Shown here piece after piece: positions 1 to 5,328 of a stretch of 21,837 bases of DNA; position 1 is the first letter of the stretch, and every line of letters starts with the position of its first letter. The stretch is taken from positions 1-21,837 of IMG/VR virus record IMGVR_UViG_3300036715_000539; one strand, given 5' to 3'. The position numbers and the translations under genes are program-made. The stretch comes from a virus. The notes below the pieces were generated by a model, which saw only the letters and a program-made list of their open reading frames with translations, did not search any database and was not told where the DNA came from.

Positions 1-290
1 GTCGCAGCGGAGGTCGCAGCGCGGGTCGCAGCGGAGGTCGCAGCGGAGGTCGCAGCGCGGGTCGCAGCGGAGGTCGCAGCGTCGGTCGCATCGTAGGTCG
101 CGACGTAGGTCGCGGCGTAGGTCGCTGCGTCGGTCGCAGCGGAGGTCGCAGCGGAGGTCGCAGCGCGGGTCGCAGCGGAGGTCGCATCGGCGGTCGCAGC
201 GGAGGTCGCAGCGGAGGTCGCAGCGGAGGTCGCTGCGCGGGTCGCCGCGCGGGTCGCATCGTCGGTCGCATCGTCGGTCGCAGCGGCGGG
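1..290. repeat. 12-bp tandem repeat array (unit GTCGCAGCGGAG), about 24 copies
   Basis: A 12-bp unit of the form GTCGCAGCGGAG recurs from the left edge to about 290. Variation is almost confined to the last codon of the unit (read on the minus strand TCC, CGC, GAC, TAC) and to single changes in the Ala codons. The array is inside the leftward repeat protein and stays in frame throughout, so it is coding repeat DNA, not an intergenic satellite. It continues past the window edge. Confidence 0.95.
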
Positions 291-554
291 GCTATTCCTT
301 TTCCACCAGATGGCTGCGGCAAACCCACCCGCAAACGCCATAGTCCGCGGACTAGGCACCACAACGACTCGAGGCTCTTTAAGCCCGGATACGGCGTACA
401 GAGCTTTGATGGCCGGCACCAGGCGGGCAGGGTCCACGGGCTGCGTGCTCATTGCGTTGGCGATCCACTTAGCAGTATGCGCGCGCATACGCTCCAGCTC
501 TTCAGCAGTGACGCCGCCCTTGGCTTGGGTCTTGGTTCTGATGATCTTGGTCAT
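1..554 (-). CDS. Tetrapeptide-repeat protein, partial (C-terminus beyond left edge)
   Basis: The minus strand is open from an ATG at 554 to the window edge with no stop (184 codons seen). A Shine-Dalgarno GGAG lies 6 bases before the ATG. The first ~85 residues form a non-repetitive domain with Trp and Pro landmarks (AKWIANAMSTQPVD near residue 30, then LYAVSGLKEPRVVVVPSPRT). From about residue 88 on the protein is a strict four-residue repeat of the type A-A-T-x (x = S, R, D or Y), about 24 copies. The organisation resembles phage and actinobacterial proteins annotated DUF6745, which have a similar N-terminal domain followed by A-S-V-x type repeats; that assignment is from memory and unverified. 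Such repeats may form a solenoid. Role unknown. It is the last visible gene of a leftward block, 62 bases after its upstream neighbour. Confidence 0.85.
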   Translation of the reverse strand, partial: MTKIIRTKTQAKGGVTAEELERMRAHTAKWIANAMSTQPVDPARLVPAIKALYAVSGLKEPRVVVVPSPRTMAFAGGFAAAIWWKRNSPAAATDDATDDATRAATRAATSAATSAATSAATADATSAATRAATSAATSAATDAATYAATYVATYDATDAATSAATRAATSAATSAATRAATSAA

Positions 555-575
555 TACGTTCTCCAAAACTAGAAC

Positions 576-599
576 AGGGTCCCGGATTACCGGGACCCT
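576..599 (-). terminator. Hairpin between two leftward genes (terminator or leader hairpin)
   Basis: AGGGTCCCGG (576-585), loop ATTA, then CCGGGACCCT (590-599): a perfect 10-bp GC-rich stem with a 4-base loop. Read leftward it is followed by GTTCTAGTTTTGG, a discontinuous T-rich stretch. It lies between the stop of the 617-919 gene and the ribosome binding site of the repeat-protein gene, so it could be a partial terminator that lowers expression of the downstream gene, or a stabilising 5' hairpin. Confidence 0.6.
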
Positions 600-616
600 A
601 GAGTGGTGACGGTAGG

Positions 617-919
617 TTAGCGGGTAACCTGTTCCAGCAGCGTGGGGCGTCCCACGTCGTTGCGCAGGAGCAGATGCTTGGGTGCGTCCGCCTGGGCGTA
701 GACCGCGTGGGCGTCCGCCCGACTGTCCGTGAACTCAACGCAATGTCCGCGGCTCAGAACCTCGAACACCGGGAACTGCTGCTTGCGCACGGGGGCAGCC
801 AGCACCACGTGCTCCAGCTTGCGGTGTGTGCAGTGCGTCTCCGCAGAACGCGGAGTGTAGTCCAGCACATGGGGCTGAGTACCGTGCTTCTCGGTACGGA
901 GACGCTTGTTCTTGGCCAT
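617..919 (-). CDS. Hypothetical small basic phage protein (100 aa)
   Basis: 100-residue protein starting MAKNKRLRTEKHG. I do not recognise its family. The ATG at 919 is preceded by GAGG about 9 bases upstream. The N-terminus is Lys/Arg-rich and the rest holds several His and Cys residues (THCTHRKLEH near residue 30) without a clear metal-binding spacing. No signal peptide or membrane segment is visible. It is the first gene after a predicted leftward promoter (-10 TATACT at 966-971) and a perfect dyad (938-956), and is followed by a hairpin and the repeat-protein gene. The competing plus-strand frame has no ribosome binding site and lies against the direction of its neighbours. Confidence 0.75.
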   Translation of the reverse strand: MAKNKRLRTEKHGTQPHVLDYTPRSAETHCTHRKLEHVVLAAPVRKQQFPVFEVLSRGHCVEFTDSRADAHAVYAQADAPKHLLLRNDVGRPTLLEQVTR

Positions 920-937
920 GATGTAGATCCTCGGTTA

Positions 938-956
938 CTGCCAGCACCGTGCTGGC
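938..956. promoter_or_regulatory. Perfect 19-base dyad in the leader of the 617-919 gene
   Basis: TGCCAGCAC-C-GTGCTGGCA is a perfect inverted repeat centred at 947. It sits between the predicted -10 box (966-971, minus strand) and the Shine-Dalgarno of the leftward gene, just downstream of the expected transcription start. It could be an operator or a 5' mRNA hairpin. Confidence 0.6.
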
Positions 957-965
957 ATGTGGTGT

Positions 966-971
966 AGTATA
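966..971 (-). promoter_or_regulatory. Predicted leftward promoter, -10 box TATACT
   Basis: On the minus strand the intergenic stretch 920-1008 contains TATACT, a near-consensus sigma70 -10 box. No convincing -35 hexamer is present at 16-18 bases upstream, so this may be an activated promoter or a weak one. It would serve the 617-919 gene and the repeat-protein gene. Confidence 0.45.
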
Positions 972-1008
972 CGCACGTAGCAGCGTCCACGTACTAGGGA
1001 TTGTGTAA

Positions 1009-1392
1009 CTAGAAGCTCCCGCGCCACCCTAGGCGGTAGTTGCGGGCCACCACGGCAACTTCCAGGCTGACGGCAACCTTGAGTAGCGCGCTGCGCTGGC
1101 TGGATGGCAGCAGGTCCGCCGCCAGCAGTACCGCACCAGTGCTGAGTACGAAGTACCCATCCACCCGCCCGGGGGTGGGGTGGCGTCCAAGCAAGGGGTT
1201 TACCTCCCAGCAGGGGTGCGCGTGGCGGGTGGGGCACGTGCGGGCCATCTGCTGGGTCTGCTGCCAGTCCAGTGCAGCGGCAGCCACGTACGCAGTGCCT
1301 AGCGCTTGCTGCGGCGGCGTCCACGCACCCGTGGCATGCGCCTGGGCAGCCAGCGCTAGGAGCGCTGCGGGGAGTAGTAGGTGTGTACGCAT
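1009..1392 (-). CDS. Secreted or membrane protein with signal peptide (127 aa)
   Basis: 127 residues. The N-terminus (MRTHLLLPAALLALAAQAHA, residues 1-20) is a clear signal peptide with an A-x-A cleavage motif at 18-20. The mature part contains an EVNPLLGRHPTPGRVDGYF stretch (about residues 63-81) and two hydrophobic stretches (VLSTGAVLLAADLL and ALLKVAVSLEVAVVA). Short phage and bacterial exported proteins with a similar x-x-NPLLG-x-HP motif exist, but I know of no assigned function. The ATG at 1392 is 5 bases past the stop of the upstream gene, and the GAGGAG of that stop region supplies the ribosome binding site, so the two genes are co-transcribed. Location is probably periplasm or inner membrane. 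Confidence 0.8.
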   Translation of the reverse strand: MRTHLLLPAALLALAAQAHATGAWTPPQQALGTAYVAAAALDWQQTQQMARTCPTRHAHPCWEVNPLLGRHPTPGRVDGYFVLSTGAVLLAADLLPSSQRSALLKVAVSLEVAVVARNYRLGWRGSF

Positions 1393-1397
1393 GCCGC

Positions 1398-1736
1398 CTA
1401 CTCCTCGGCGCTGAGGTAGCCGCCCAGGTACACGGCGGCGTGGCGATTAGCCACGTCGATCAGCACCACGCCAGCATCTCCGTGGGAGTCTGCAGCAGTC
1501 AGCAAGTGCTCGGCGTTCCATACTCCGAACCCCGCTGGTTCGACATCCCCGCACGGAATGGCACACTGCACCAAGCGGGCAGTAGAGTACTCGACGTCTC
1601 CGGGTCGGGATTGCATCTGTGCACGGAGGTTTTCCACGATCTTCTTAGCAGATGACCCGCCCCAGTGGCAGTACAGTACGGGACCGAACGTGCCCTCACG
1701 CGAAGAGTGGCACTGCATCAATACACGATCACCCAT
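1398..1736 (-). CDS. Hypothetical phage protein (112 aa), first gene of leftward block
   Basis: The open frame extends further upstream, but the best start is the ATG at 1736, preceded by AGGAG with a 7-base spacer; the extension has no ribosome binding site. The product begins MGDRVLMQCHSSREGTFGPV and is 112 residues, with no membrane segment. Features are a Gly/His/Trp patch (YCHWGGSSAKKI, about residues 22-33) and a C-terminal GVVLIDVANRHAAVYLGGY. I recognise the style of a conserved small phage protein but not a characterised domain. The stop is 5 bases from the start of the exported-protein gene, indicating one operon. Confidence 0.75.
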   Translation of the reverse strand: MGDRVLMQCHSSREGTFGPVLYCHWGGSSAKKIVENLRAQMQSRPGDVEYSTARLVQCAIPCGDVEPAGFGVWNAEHLLTAADSHGDAGVVLIDVANRHAAVYLGGYLSAEE

Positions 1737-1754
1737 TTCTATGCTCCTAGTACC

Positions 1755-1781
1755 CTGGCACAGCGCCAGTAGTACATAGCA
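1755..1781 (-). promoter_or_regulatory. Predicted leftward extended -10 promoter with adjacent dyad
   Basis: Read leftward, TGCTATGTA (1773-1781) matches an extended -10 element (TGnTATnnT-like). Immediately downstream CTGGC-ACAGC-GCCAG (1755-1769) is a 5-bp dyad overlapping the expected start point. The Shine-Dalgarno and ATG of the leftward block follow at 1736. No good -35 box is seen. Confidence 0.4.
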
Positions 1782-1868
1782 TGGGGCATGCGGCGGGGTC
1801 CACCAAGGCGGGAATTGTAACGGCGGAGTCCGTAGTTGCCCGCGCGCCGCGCGGGGGCCATAATGTGT

Positions 1869-1905
1869 AAACCCCCAGCGCCACATTCAAGGCGCTGGGG
1901 GTTTT
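1869..1905. terminator. Strong hairpin terminator between divergent genes
   Basis: AAACCCCCAGCGCC (1869-1882), 8-base loop, then GGCGCTGGGGGTTT (1891-1904): a perfect 14-bp stem. The plus strand continues TTTTGG and the minus strand TTTACACATT, so it may act both ways. It lies between two divergently transcribed genes rather than after a gene, so it probably shields one promoter from the other or ends an unannotated short transcript. Confidence 0.75.
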
Positions 1906-1945
1906 GGCAACTAGGCTGTCCGGCCTAGATTCTTGGAACTAGAGC

Positions 1946-1989
1946 TTACCTTGGGCGGGTAGGCTCACTATAGCATATCCGCCTGCGGA
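1946..1989 (+). promoter_or_regulatory. Predicted rightward promoter for the primase-helicase gene, with dyad at the start site
   Basis: TTACCT (1946-1951), 17 bases, TATAGC (1969-1974) fits a moderate sigma70 promoter. The same site contains CTCACTATAG (1964-1973), identical to the core of T7-type RNA polymerase promoters, although the upstream half of that consensus is absent. The dyad TCCGC-CT-GCGGA (1978-1989) overlaps the expected transcription start. The gene's Shine-Dalgarno follows. Confidence 0.5.
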
Positions 1990-2015
1990 CCCGCAAGCGG
2001 GTGCTAGGAGCGCAG

Positions 2016-4148
2016 ATGCTAGCATTCAATGAGATATCGTACTCATTTAAAAATCAGCGGGACGTAAAGAAGTTCCCGGGACTAGAAAAGGTATGGGAAT
2101 ACCTGGAGCGGCGCGGGGTTAGTAGAACGGTGGCCGATGCGTGCAGTTTGCATGTGATGCCCGCAGTTGAACTAATTGCCGCCGCACGACGCAGCGCCAA
2201 CGTCAACGCGGTGGACAGCCGTGCGGCCATAGTGTTCCCGCACTGGCGGCTGGGACAGGAGGAGCCGATTGAGTGGTGGAGCTCTCGGCTTGTGGAGCTT
2301 AGTATGGGGGGGCCAAGCCTAGTGGTGAGCTTTGGCGACCTCGTAGGCCCCGCCCGCAAGCCGGGCAAGATGTTCTGCCCCCCCAACGAAGCTCCCCACG
2401 CCTACCTGCCCCCCGTGTACGACTGGACCAAGCTGGCGCGTGGTGCGCGGGTATACATCCACGAGTCCTGCATCAAAGCCATTAACAGCGCGGTGCTGGG
2501 CCTGCCCAGCGTGGGGCTAAACGGCGTGTGGGGCTGGTGCAGCGCCAAGCACGGCATTGCCCTGGTGCCGGAGCTGCGGGACCTACCCTGGCGCGCCCTG
2601 GCCCTGGAGCCGGTGGTGGTGTTCGACTCCAACGCGCACACGGACCCGCACGTGCAGCTAGCCGCGCAGCGGTTGGCCATCAAACTGTACGAGATTACTG
2701 GCCGCCAAGCCACCGCGCTGCACGTGCCCATCGCCGACGACGGCACGCACCAGGGGTTTGACGACTACAGAGTCCGCGCTGGGGATGCGCGGGCGCGGGA
2801 GTTCCTGGATGGAGATGGGGCTGTAATAGAGATTGGGGAGCTCCAAGCCATGCTTCTCCAACTCTCTGAAGAGTGCTGCGTGGTGCACGAGATGAAGAAG
2901 GTAGCAATCCAGGAAACCGGCGTTCTGATGACTAAGGCGGAGTTCACGGAACTGATATACGCGCACTTCCTTGCAGAGATTGAGGACGGAGATGATGTGC
3001 GGAGAGTCAACGTGCCAAAACTCTGGCTTACGGATGCCGCACGGCGCGTGGTGGTGGGCAGCCTGGAGTACAGCCCCGGTGCGGGTAGGCTGGTGCCCCA
3101 GCCTGGGGGCGGCCTGCCAAACCTGAACATGTGGCGTGGCATGGGCCTGGAGCCCGACGGTGCCTGCGGTGTAGACCCCTGGCTGGAGCTGCTGGCGGGT
3201 AATATCGAGGACGAAGACCTGCGTAGGTGGCTTGTGGCATGGTGTGCGTACCCGCTACAGCACCTGGGGGCAAAAGTTAATAGCTTCCCACTCATCTTCG
3301 GCCCCAGCGGCGTGGGTAAGGACCTATTCCTCCGACCCATGCACGTAATCTACGGCGCGAATGCTGTGAAGGTGAGTAACAGCGAGATGAAGAGCAACTT
3401 CAACAGCATCTACGCTATGCGCCAGTGGGTACACGTGGACGAGTTGGAGCGCTCCCGTGGGGAGGGCGGTGTGGTGAACAACCGAATTAAAAGCATAACC
3501 ACGGATAAGACAGTGACTGTCAACCGCAAGGGCCAGCCCGAGTACGTGGTGGACAACCACATCAACCTAGTGGTTACGTCTAACTACTGGGACTGCGTGA
3601 AGCTGGACCAGGATGATCGGAGAAGCTGCGTACTGCGCTGGGAGCCCATTGCCGGGGTCGTAGACCACCGCGGAGACCAGCCCTACTGGCAGAGGTATGT
3701 TAAGTGGGCAGACAATGGCGGGGCTGCTGCGTTGTACCAGTACCTGCTAGACCTAGACATAGCGTGGTTCGACCCCGACGCCTGGGCACCCGCCACCCCG
3801 TGGAAGGAACAGGTGAAGCAGGCCACGATGGATGATATTGAGATCTGGGTAAAGGACCTCTGGGACAACGCGGATGACGTGCTCGGAATTCAGGGCGTGG
3901 GGAAGTGCTTGTTCACCAGCAAAGACCTCTGTGTTCTGTGCCATGGTCGTACAGAGGATGACATCACACGTAGCCAGATTACGCGCATGGGTGTAGCACT
4001 TAGGAACGTGGGGTTTAAGCAGGCGGCAGGCGGGGCGCAGCTCCGTAAGCCCGGTGGTGGGCCGGAACGGTGGTGGGCCGTGCGGCGGCGGGACCAAGCG
4101 TGGGGGCCTGAGGAGGCTGTTGAGCATCTAAGAGCTGTGTACCGCTAG
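2016..4148 (+). CDS. Phage primase-helicase (Toprim-like N-half, SF3/D5-type helicase C-half)
   Basis: 710 residues. The ATG at 2016 has AGGAG 5 bases upstream; the GTG at 2001 in the same frame has no site. The N-terminal half (about 100-255) resembles the Toprim-like DUF3854 domain of phage and plasmid primases: the acidic VVVFDSN strand (D204) and a GFDDY motif (247-251). The C-terminal half is a D5/P4-type SF3 helicase (DUF5906-like): Walker A GPSGVGKD at 429-436, Walker B-like WVHVDELE at 471-478, then NLVVTSN (sensor-like) and DDRR arginines around 525-540. The expected role is priming and unwinding at the phage origin. No zinc finger is visible. It is the only large gene here on its transcription unit, and the origin-like region lies just downstream. 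Confidence 0.88.
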   Translation: MLAFNEISYSFKNQRDVKKFPGLEKVWEYLERRGVSRTVADACSLHVMPAVELIAAARRSANVNAVDSRAAIVFPHWRLGQEEPIEWWSSRLVELSMGGPSLVVSFGDLVGPARKPGKMFCPPNEAPHAYLPPVYDWTKLARGARVYIHESCIKAINSAVLGLPSVGLNGVWGWCSAKHGIALVPELRDLPWRALALEPVVVFDSNAHTDPHVQLAAQRLAIKLYEITGRQATALHVPIADDGTHQGFDDYRVRAGDARAREFLDGDGAVIEIGELQAMLLQLSEECCVVHEMKKVAIQETGVLMTKAEFTELIYAHFLAEIEDGDDVRRVNVPKLWLTDAARRVVVGSLEYSPGAGRLVPQPGGGLPNLNMWRGMGLEPDGACGVDPWLELLAGNIEDEDLRRWLVAWCAYPLQHLGAKVNSFPLIFGPSGVGKDLFLRPMHVIYGANAVKVSNSEMKSNFNSIYAMRQWVHVDELERSRGEGGVVNNRIKSITTDKTVTVNRKGQPEYVVDNHINLVVTSNYWDCVKLDQDDRRSCVLRWEPIAGVVDHRGDQPYWQRYVKWADNGGAAALYQYLLDLDIAWFDPDAWAPATPWKEQVKQATMDDIEIWVKDLWDNADDVLGIQGVGKCLFTSKDLCVLCHGRTEDDITRSQITRMGVALRNVGFKQAAGGAQLRKPGGGPERWWAVRRRDQAWGPEEAVEHLRAVYR

Positions 4149-4151
4149 GAC

Positions 4152-4373
4152 GTAACATGGGCTTGGGTCTGAGTACCTGTTACAGGGAATGTTACTGGCA
4201 AAACCTAATATAAAACAACGGGTTATTGGTGTTTGTAACATTGTAACTTTGTAAACTCATAAATTAAATATGTGTAGTGCGTAGGTGCTCGAGTTAGTGG
4301 TCTTATCAATGCTGCCGCATATACACCCCCATTGTGGCTAATTTAAACCCCAATGTTACATGTTACCCGTTAC
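4152..4373. repeat. Phased GTAAC / GTTAC box arrays (iteron-like)
   Basis: GTAAC or its inverse GTTAC occurs at 4152, 4179, 4191, 4235, 4243, 4355, 4362 and 4369, with a variant GTAAA at 4251. Two groups are regularly spaced. TTGTAACA/TTGTAACT/TTGTAAAC run with an 8-bp period at 4233-4256. GTTAC at 4355, 4362 and 4369 runs with a 7-bp period in the opposite orientation. The two triple arrays flank an AT-rich core of about 100 bases. CCTGT-T-ACAGG at 4176-4186 is also a dyad. This is the pattern expected of binding sites for a replication initiator or regulator. Confidence 0.7.
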
Positions 4374-4422
4374 AAAAAGACGGCCGTTTTGGTAGTTTTG
4401 CTGGGGTTTACCCTTAAATCTG

Positions 4423-4479
4423 TGCACCGTGGTGGTGCTCGCTGATAAGTGTTCGTTTATCAGCAAGTGAGTCTCACTT
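4423..4479. other. Three consecutive hairpins
   Basis: GCACC-GTGGT-GGTGC (4423-4437), GCTGATAA with an 8-base loop and TTATCAGC (4441-4464), and AAGTGAG-T-CTCACTT (4465-4479) follow each other almost without gaps. None is followed by a T-tract, so these do not look like ordinary terminators. Single-strand origin structure, protein-binding dyads or a structured RNA are possible. Confidence 0.6.
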
Positions 4480-4490
4480 CTCAAATGTTA

Positions 4491-4569
4491 GTTCTCGGGA
4501 TTAAGTGCGTAGAATGTGCCGGAATTCTTAGCTCTAAGTACCTAATCTTTCGTTCTCAGTACCCGGCTC
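4491..4569 (+). repeat. Degenerate repeats related to GTTCTCAGGTCTAAGTGCTC
   Basis: Three imperfect copies are visible near 4491 (GTTCTCGGGATTAAGTGCG), 4525 (TTCTTAGCTCTAAGTACC) and 4552 (GTTCTCAGTACCCGGCTC). They match the reverse complement of the 33-bp tandem repeat at 6233-6298 at roughly 14-15 of 18-19 positions for the first two. Function unknown. Confidence 0.55.
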
Positions 4570-4615
4570 TTCATCCTCTGTAGCTAGACCTCGTGCTCAG
4601 TGTCTGCCTCTCCGA

Positions 4616-4630
4616 TCCACGAGCCGAGTA
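4616..4630. repeat. Left arm of a long-range inverted repeat (partner at 6145-6158)
   Basis: CCACGAGCCGAGTA (4617-4630) is the exact reverse complement of 6145-6158 (TACTCGGCTCGTGG). The two arms enclose the leftward small-gene block at 4805-5940. Fourteen exact bases between the two control regions, together with the other shared repeats, point to common ancestry or a common binding protein. Confidence 0.6.
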
Positions 4631-4685
4631 CCGAGCTCCACGTGCGCGCACGCGAGTTCTGAATTCATTCTAAAGGAGCCTTAAG

Positions 4686-4737
4686 ATCTAGGATCGTAGA
4701 GCAGAGTGTCTGGGCTCCTGGCATCTAGGATCGTAGA
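4686..4737 (+). repeat. 15-bp direct repeat ATCTAGGATCGTAGA, two copies
   Basis: Exact copies at 4686-4700 and 4723-4737, offset by 37 bases, in the non-coding region before the 32-bp palindrome. Possibly protein-binding sites or remnants of a duplication. An unused Shine-Dalgarno-like AAAGGAGCC sits just before the first copy. Confidence 0.7.
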
Positions 4738-4754
4738 CCGGAGCGACAAGATCA

Positions 4755-4786
4755 AAGACCCTGAGATCCGCGGATCTCAGGGTCTT
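4755..4786 (-). terminator. 32-bp perfect palindrome, likely terminator of the leftward block
   Basis: A perfect dyad of 16+16 bases with no unpaired loop: AAGACCCTGAGATCCG and its exact complement, centred at 4770.5. It lies 18 bases past the stop of the leftward 55-residue gene. Read leftward it is followed by TGATCTTGTC, after a stem that itself ends in TCTT. A terminator for the leftward block is the simplest reading; a cruciform or operator role is an alternative. Confidence 0.6.
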
Positions 4787-4804
4787 GACTTCAGTGCGTG
4801 GAAC

Positions 4805-4972
4805 TCAGTGCTCTGCGCCGTCGGGGCTGAACCAGAACTCCAGTGCCTGCTCAATGTCGTAGTCCAGGCGGCTGGGCGGTCCCACAAACCCGGCGCCGTA
4901 GCGGCCCAGGAACTCGGCCAGTAGGTTAGCTTCCAGCGGGGGCTGGGCGGGGGTGGCTTGGTGCTGTTGCAT
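4805..4972 (-). CDS. Small hypothetical protein (55 aa)
   Basis: A 55-residue frame too short for usual cut-offs: MQQHQATPAQPPLEANLLAE, then FLGRYGAGFVGPPSRLDYDI and a C-terminus EQALEFWFSPDGAEH. The ATG at 4972 has AAGGA 9 bases upstream. The composition (acidic, amphipathic, Pro-rich N-terminus) looks like a real soluble small protein, and the strand, spacing and following palindrome fit the leftward block. Family not recognised. The plus-strand frame that overlaps it has no ribosome binding site. Confidence 0.7.
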   Translation of the reverse strand: MQQHQATPAQPPLEANLLAEFLGRYGAGFVGPPSRLDYDIEQALEFWFSPDGAEH

Positions 4973-5004
4973 GCTGAGTAGTCCTTGGGTTGTAAAACGG
5001 TGCG

Positions 5005-5259
5005 CTAGGCGCTTTGGGCTGGGGTGGCAGTACCTACCCCTTGCCCACCATGCACTAGGCCAGGGGAGGGGCTATACGTGCGGCGCTGGGGGTGCGTGCT
5101 GGGCACTAGTGCCACGGCCCAGCCAAGCGGCAGGCTTGCGCCGTGCTGTAGGTACGCCAGCCCATGCGCTAGGGCTGCGGCGTGCTGGGCGCTGGTGGCT
5201 GGCAGGGTGTACGTAATGCGCAGTCCCTGGCGGGTGTAGCCGTGGCATGTGTACTTCAT
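5005..5259 (-). CDS. Small hypothetical protein (84 aa)
   Basis: 84 residues starting MKYTCHGYTRQGLRITYTLP. The start at 5259 is chosen because its context (CAAACCATGA) is shared with the start of the neighbouring 203-residue gene; an in-frame ATG at 5277 would add six residues (MYAPQT). Neither has a good Shine-Dalgarno. The N-terminal half reads like a folded domain (alternating strand, then an Ala/His-rich helix), while the last ~35 residues are Pro/Ser/Thr/Gly-rich and probably disordered. Family unknown. It lies 32 bases upstream of the 55-residue gene on the same strand, with a strong hairpin before it. Confidence 0.55.
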   Translation of the reverse strand: MKYTCHGYTRQGLRITYTLPATSAQHAAALAHGLAYLQHGASLPLGWAVALVPSTHPQRRTYSPSPGLVHGGQGVGTATPAQSA

Positions 5260-5283
5260 GGTTTGTGGTGCATACATGGCAGC

Positions 5284-5312
5284 ACGCCCCCGGCTTGTTG
5301 GGCCGGGGGCGT
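5284..5312. terminator. GC-rich hairpin between two leftward genes
   Basis: ACGCCCCCGGC (5284-5294), loop TTGTTGG, GCCGGGGGCGT (5302-5312): an 11-bp perfect stem located after the stop of the 203-residue gene and before the next start. No T-tract follows on either strand, so it may be an mRNA-stabilising 3' hairpin or processing site rather than a strong terminator. Confidence 0.55.
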
Positions 5313-5328
5313 AGGTTAGGTGCTAACG

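Larger units (their letters stand above)
4149..4804. other. Gene-free region, candidate replication origin or control region
   Basis: No supported gene on either strand over 656 bases. The first 250 bases are much richer in A+T than the surroundings and hold phased GTAAC/GTTAC boxes. At 4423-4479 three hairpins follow each other. From 4490 to 4650 there are degenerate repeats and short palindromes (for example CGTGCGCGCACG at 4641-4652). A 15-bp direct repeat and a 32-bp palindrome close the region. Iterons, an AT-rich core, hairpins and the neighbouring primase-helicase gene together suggest an origin; this is inference. Confidence 0.55.

Noticed and set aside
1-290. CRISPR array or intergenic satellite at the left edge
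   Set aside because: The 12-bp units are contiguous with no spacers and stay in one open frame, so it is coding repeat DNA.
310-609. A 99-codon plus-strand frame at the left end
   Set aside because: Antisense to the repeat-protein N-terminal domain, which has a good start and continuous frame.
4149-4804. tRNA or other structural RNA gene in the origin-like region
   Set aside because: Hairpins are present but no cloverleaf arrangement or conserved TTC arm could be found.
4706-4924. A 72-codon plus-strand frame in the origin-like region
   Set aside because: It includes the 15-bp repeat and the palindrome, lacks a ribosome site, and overlaps the better supported leftward 55-residue gene.
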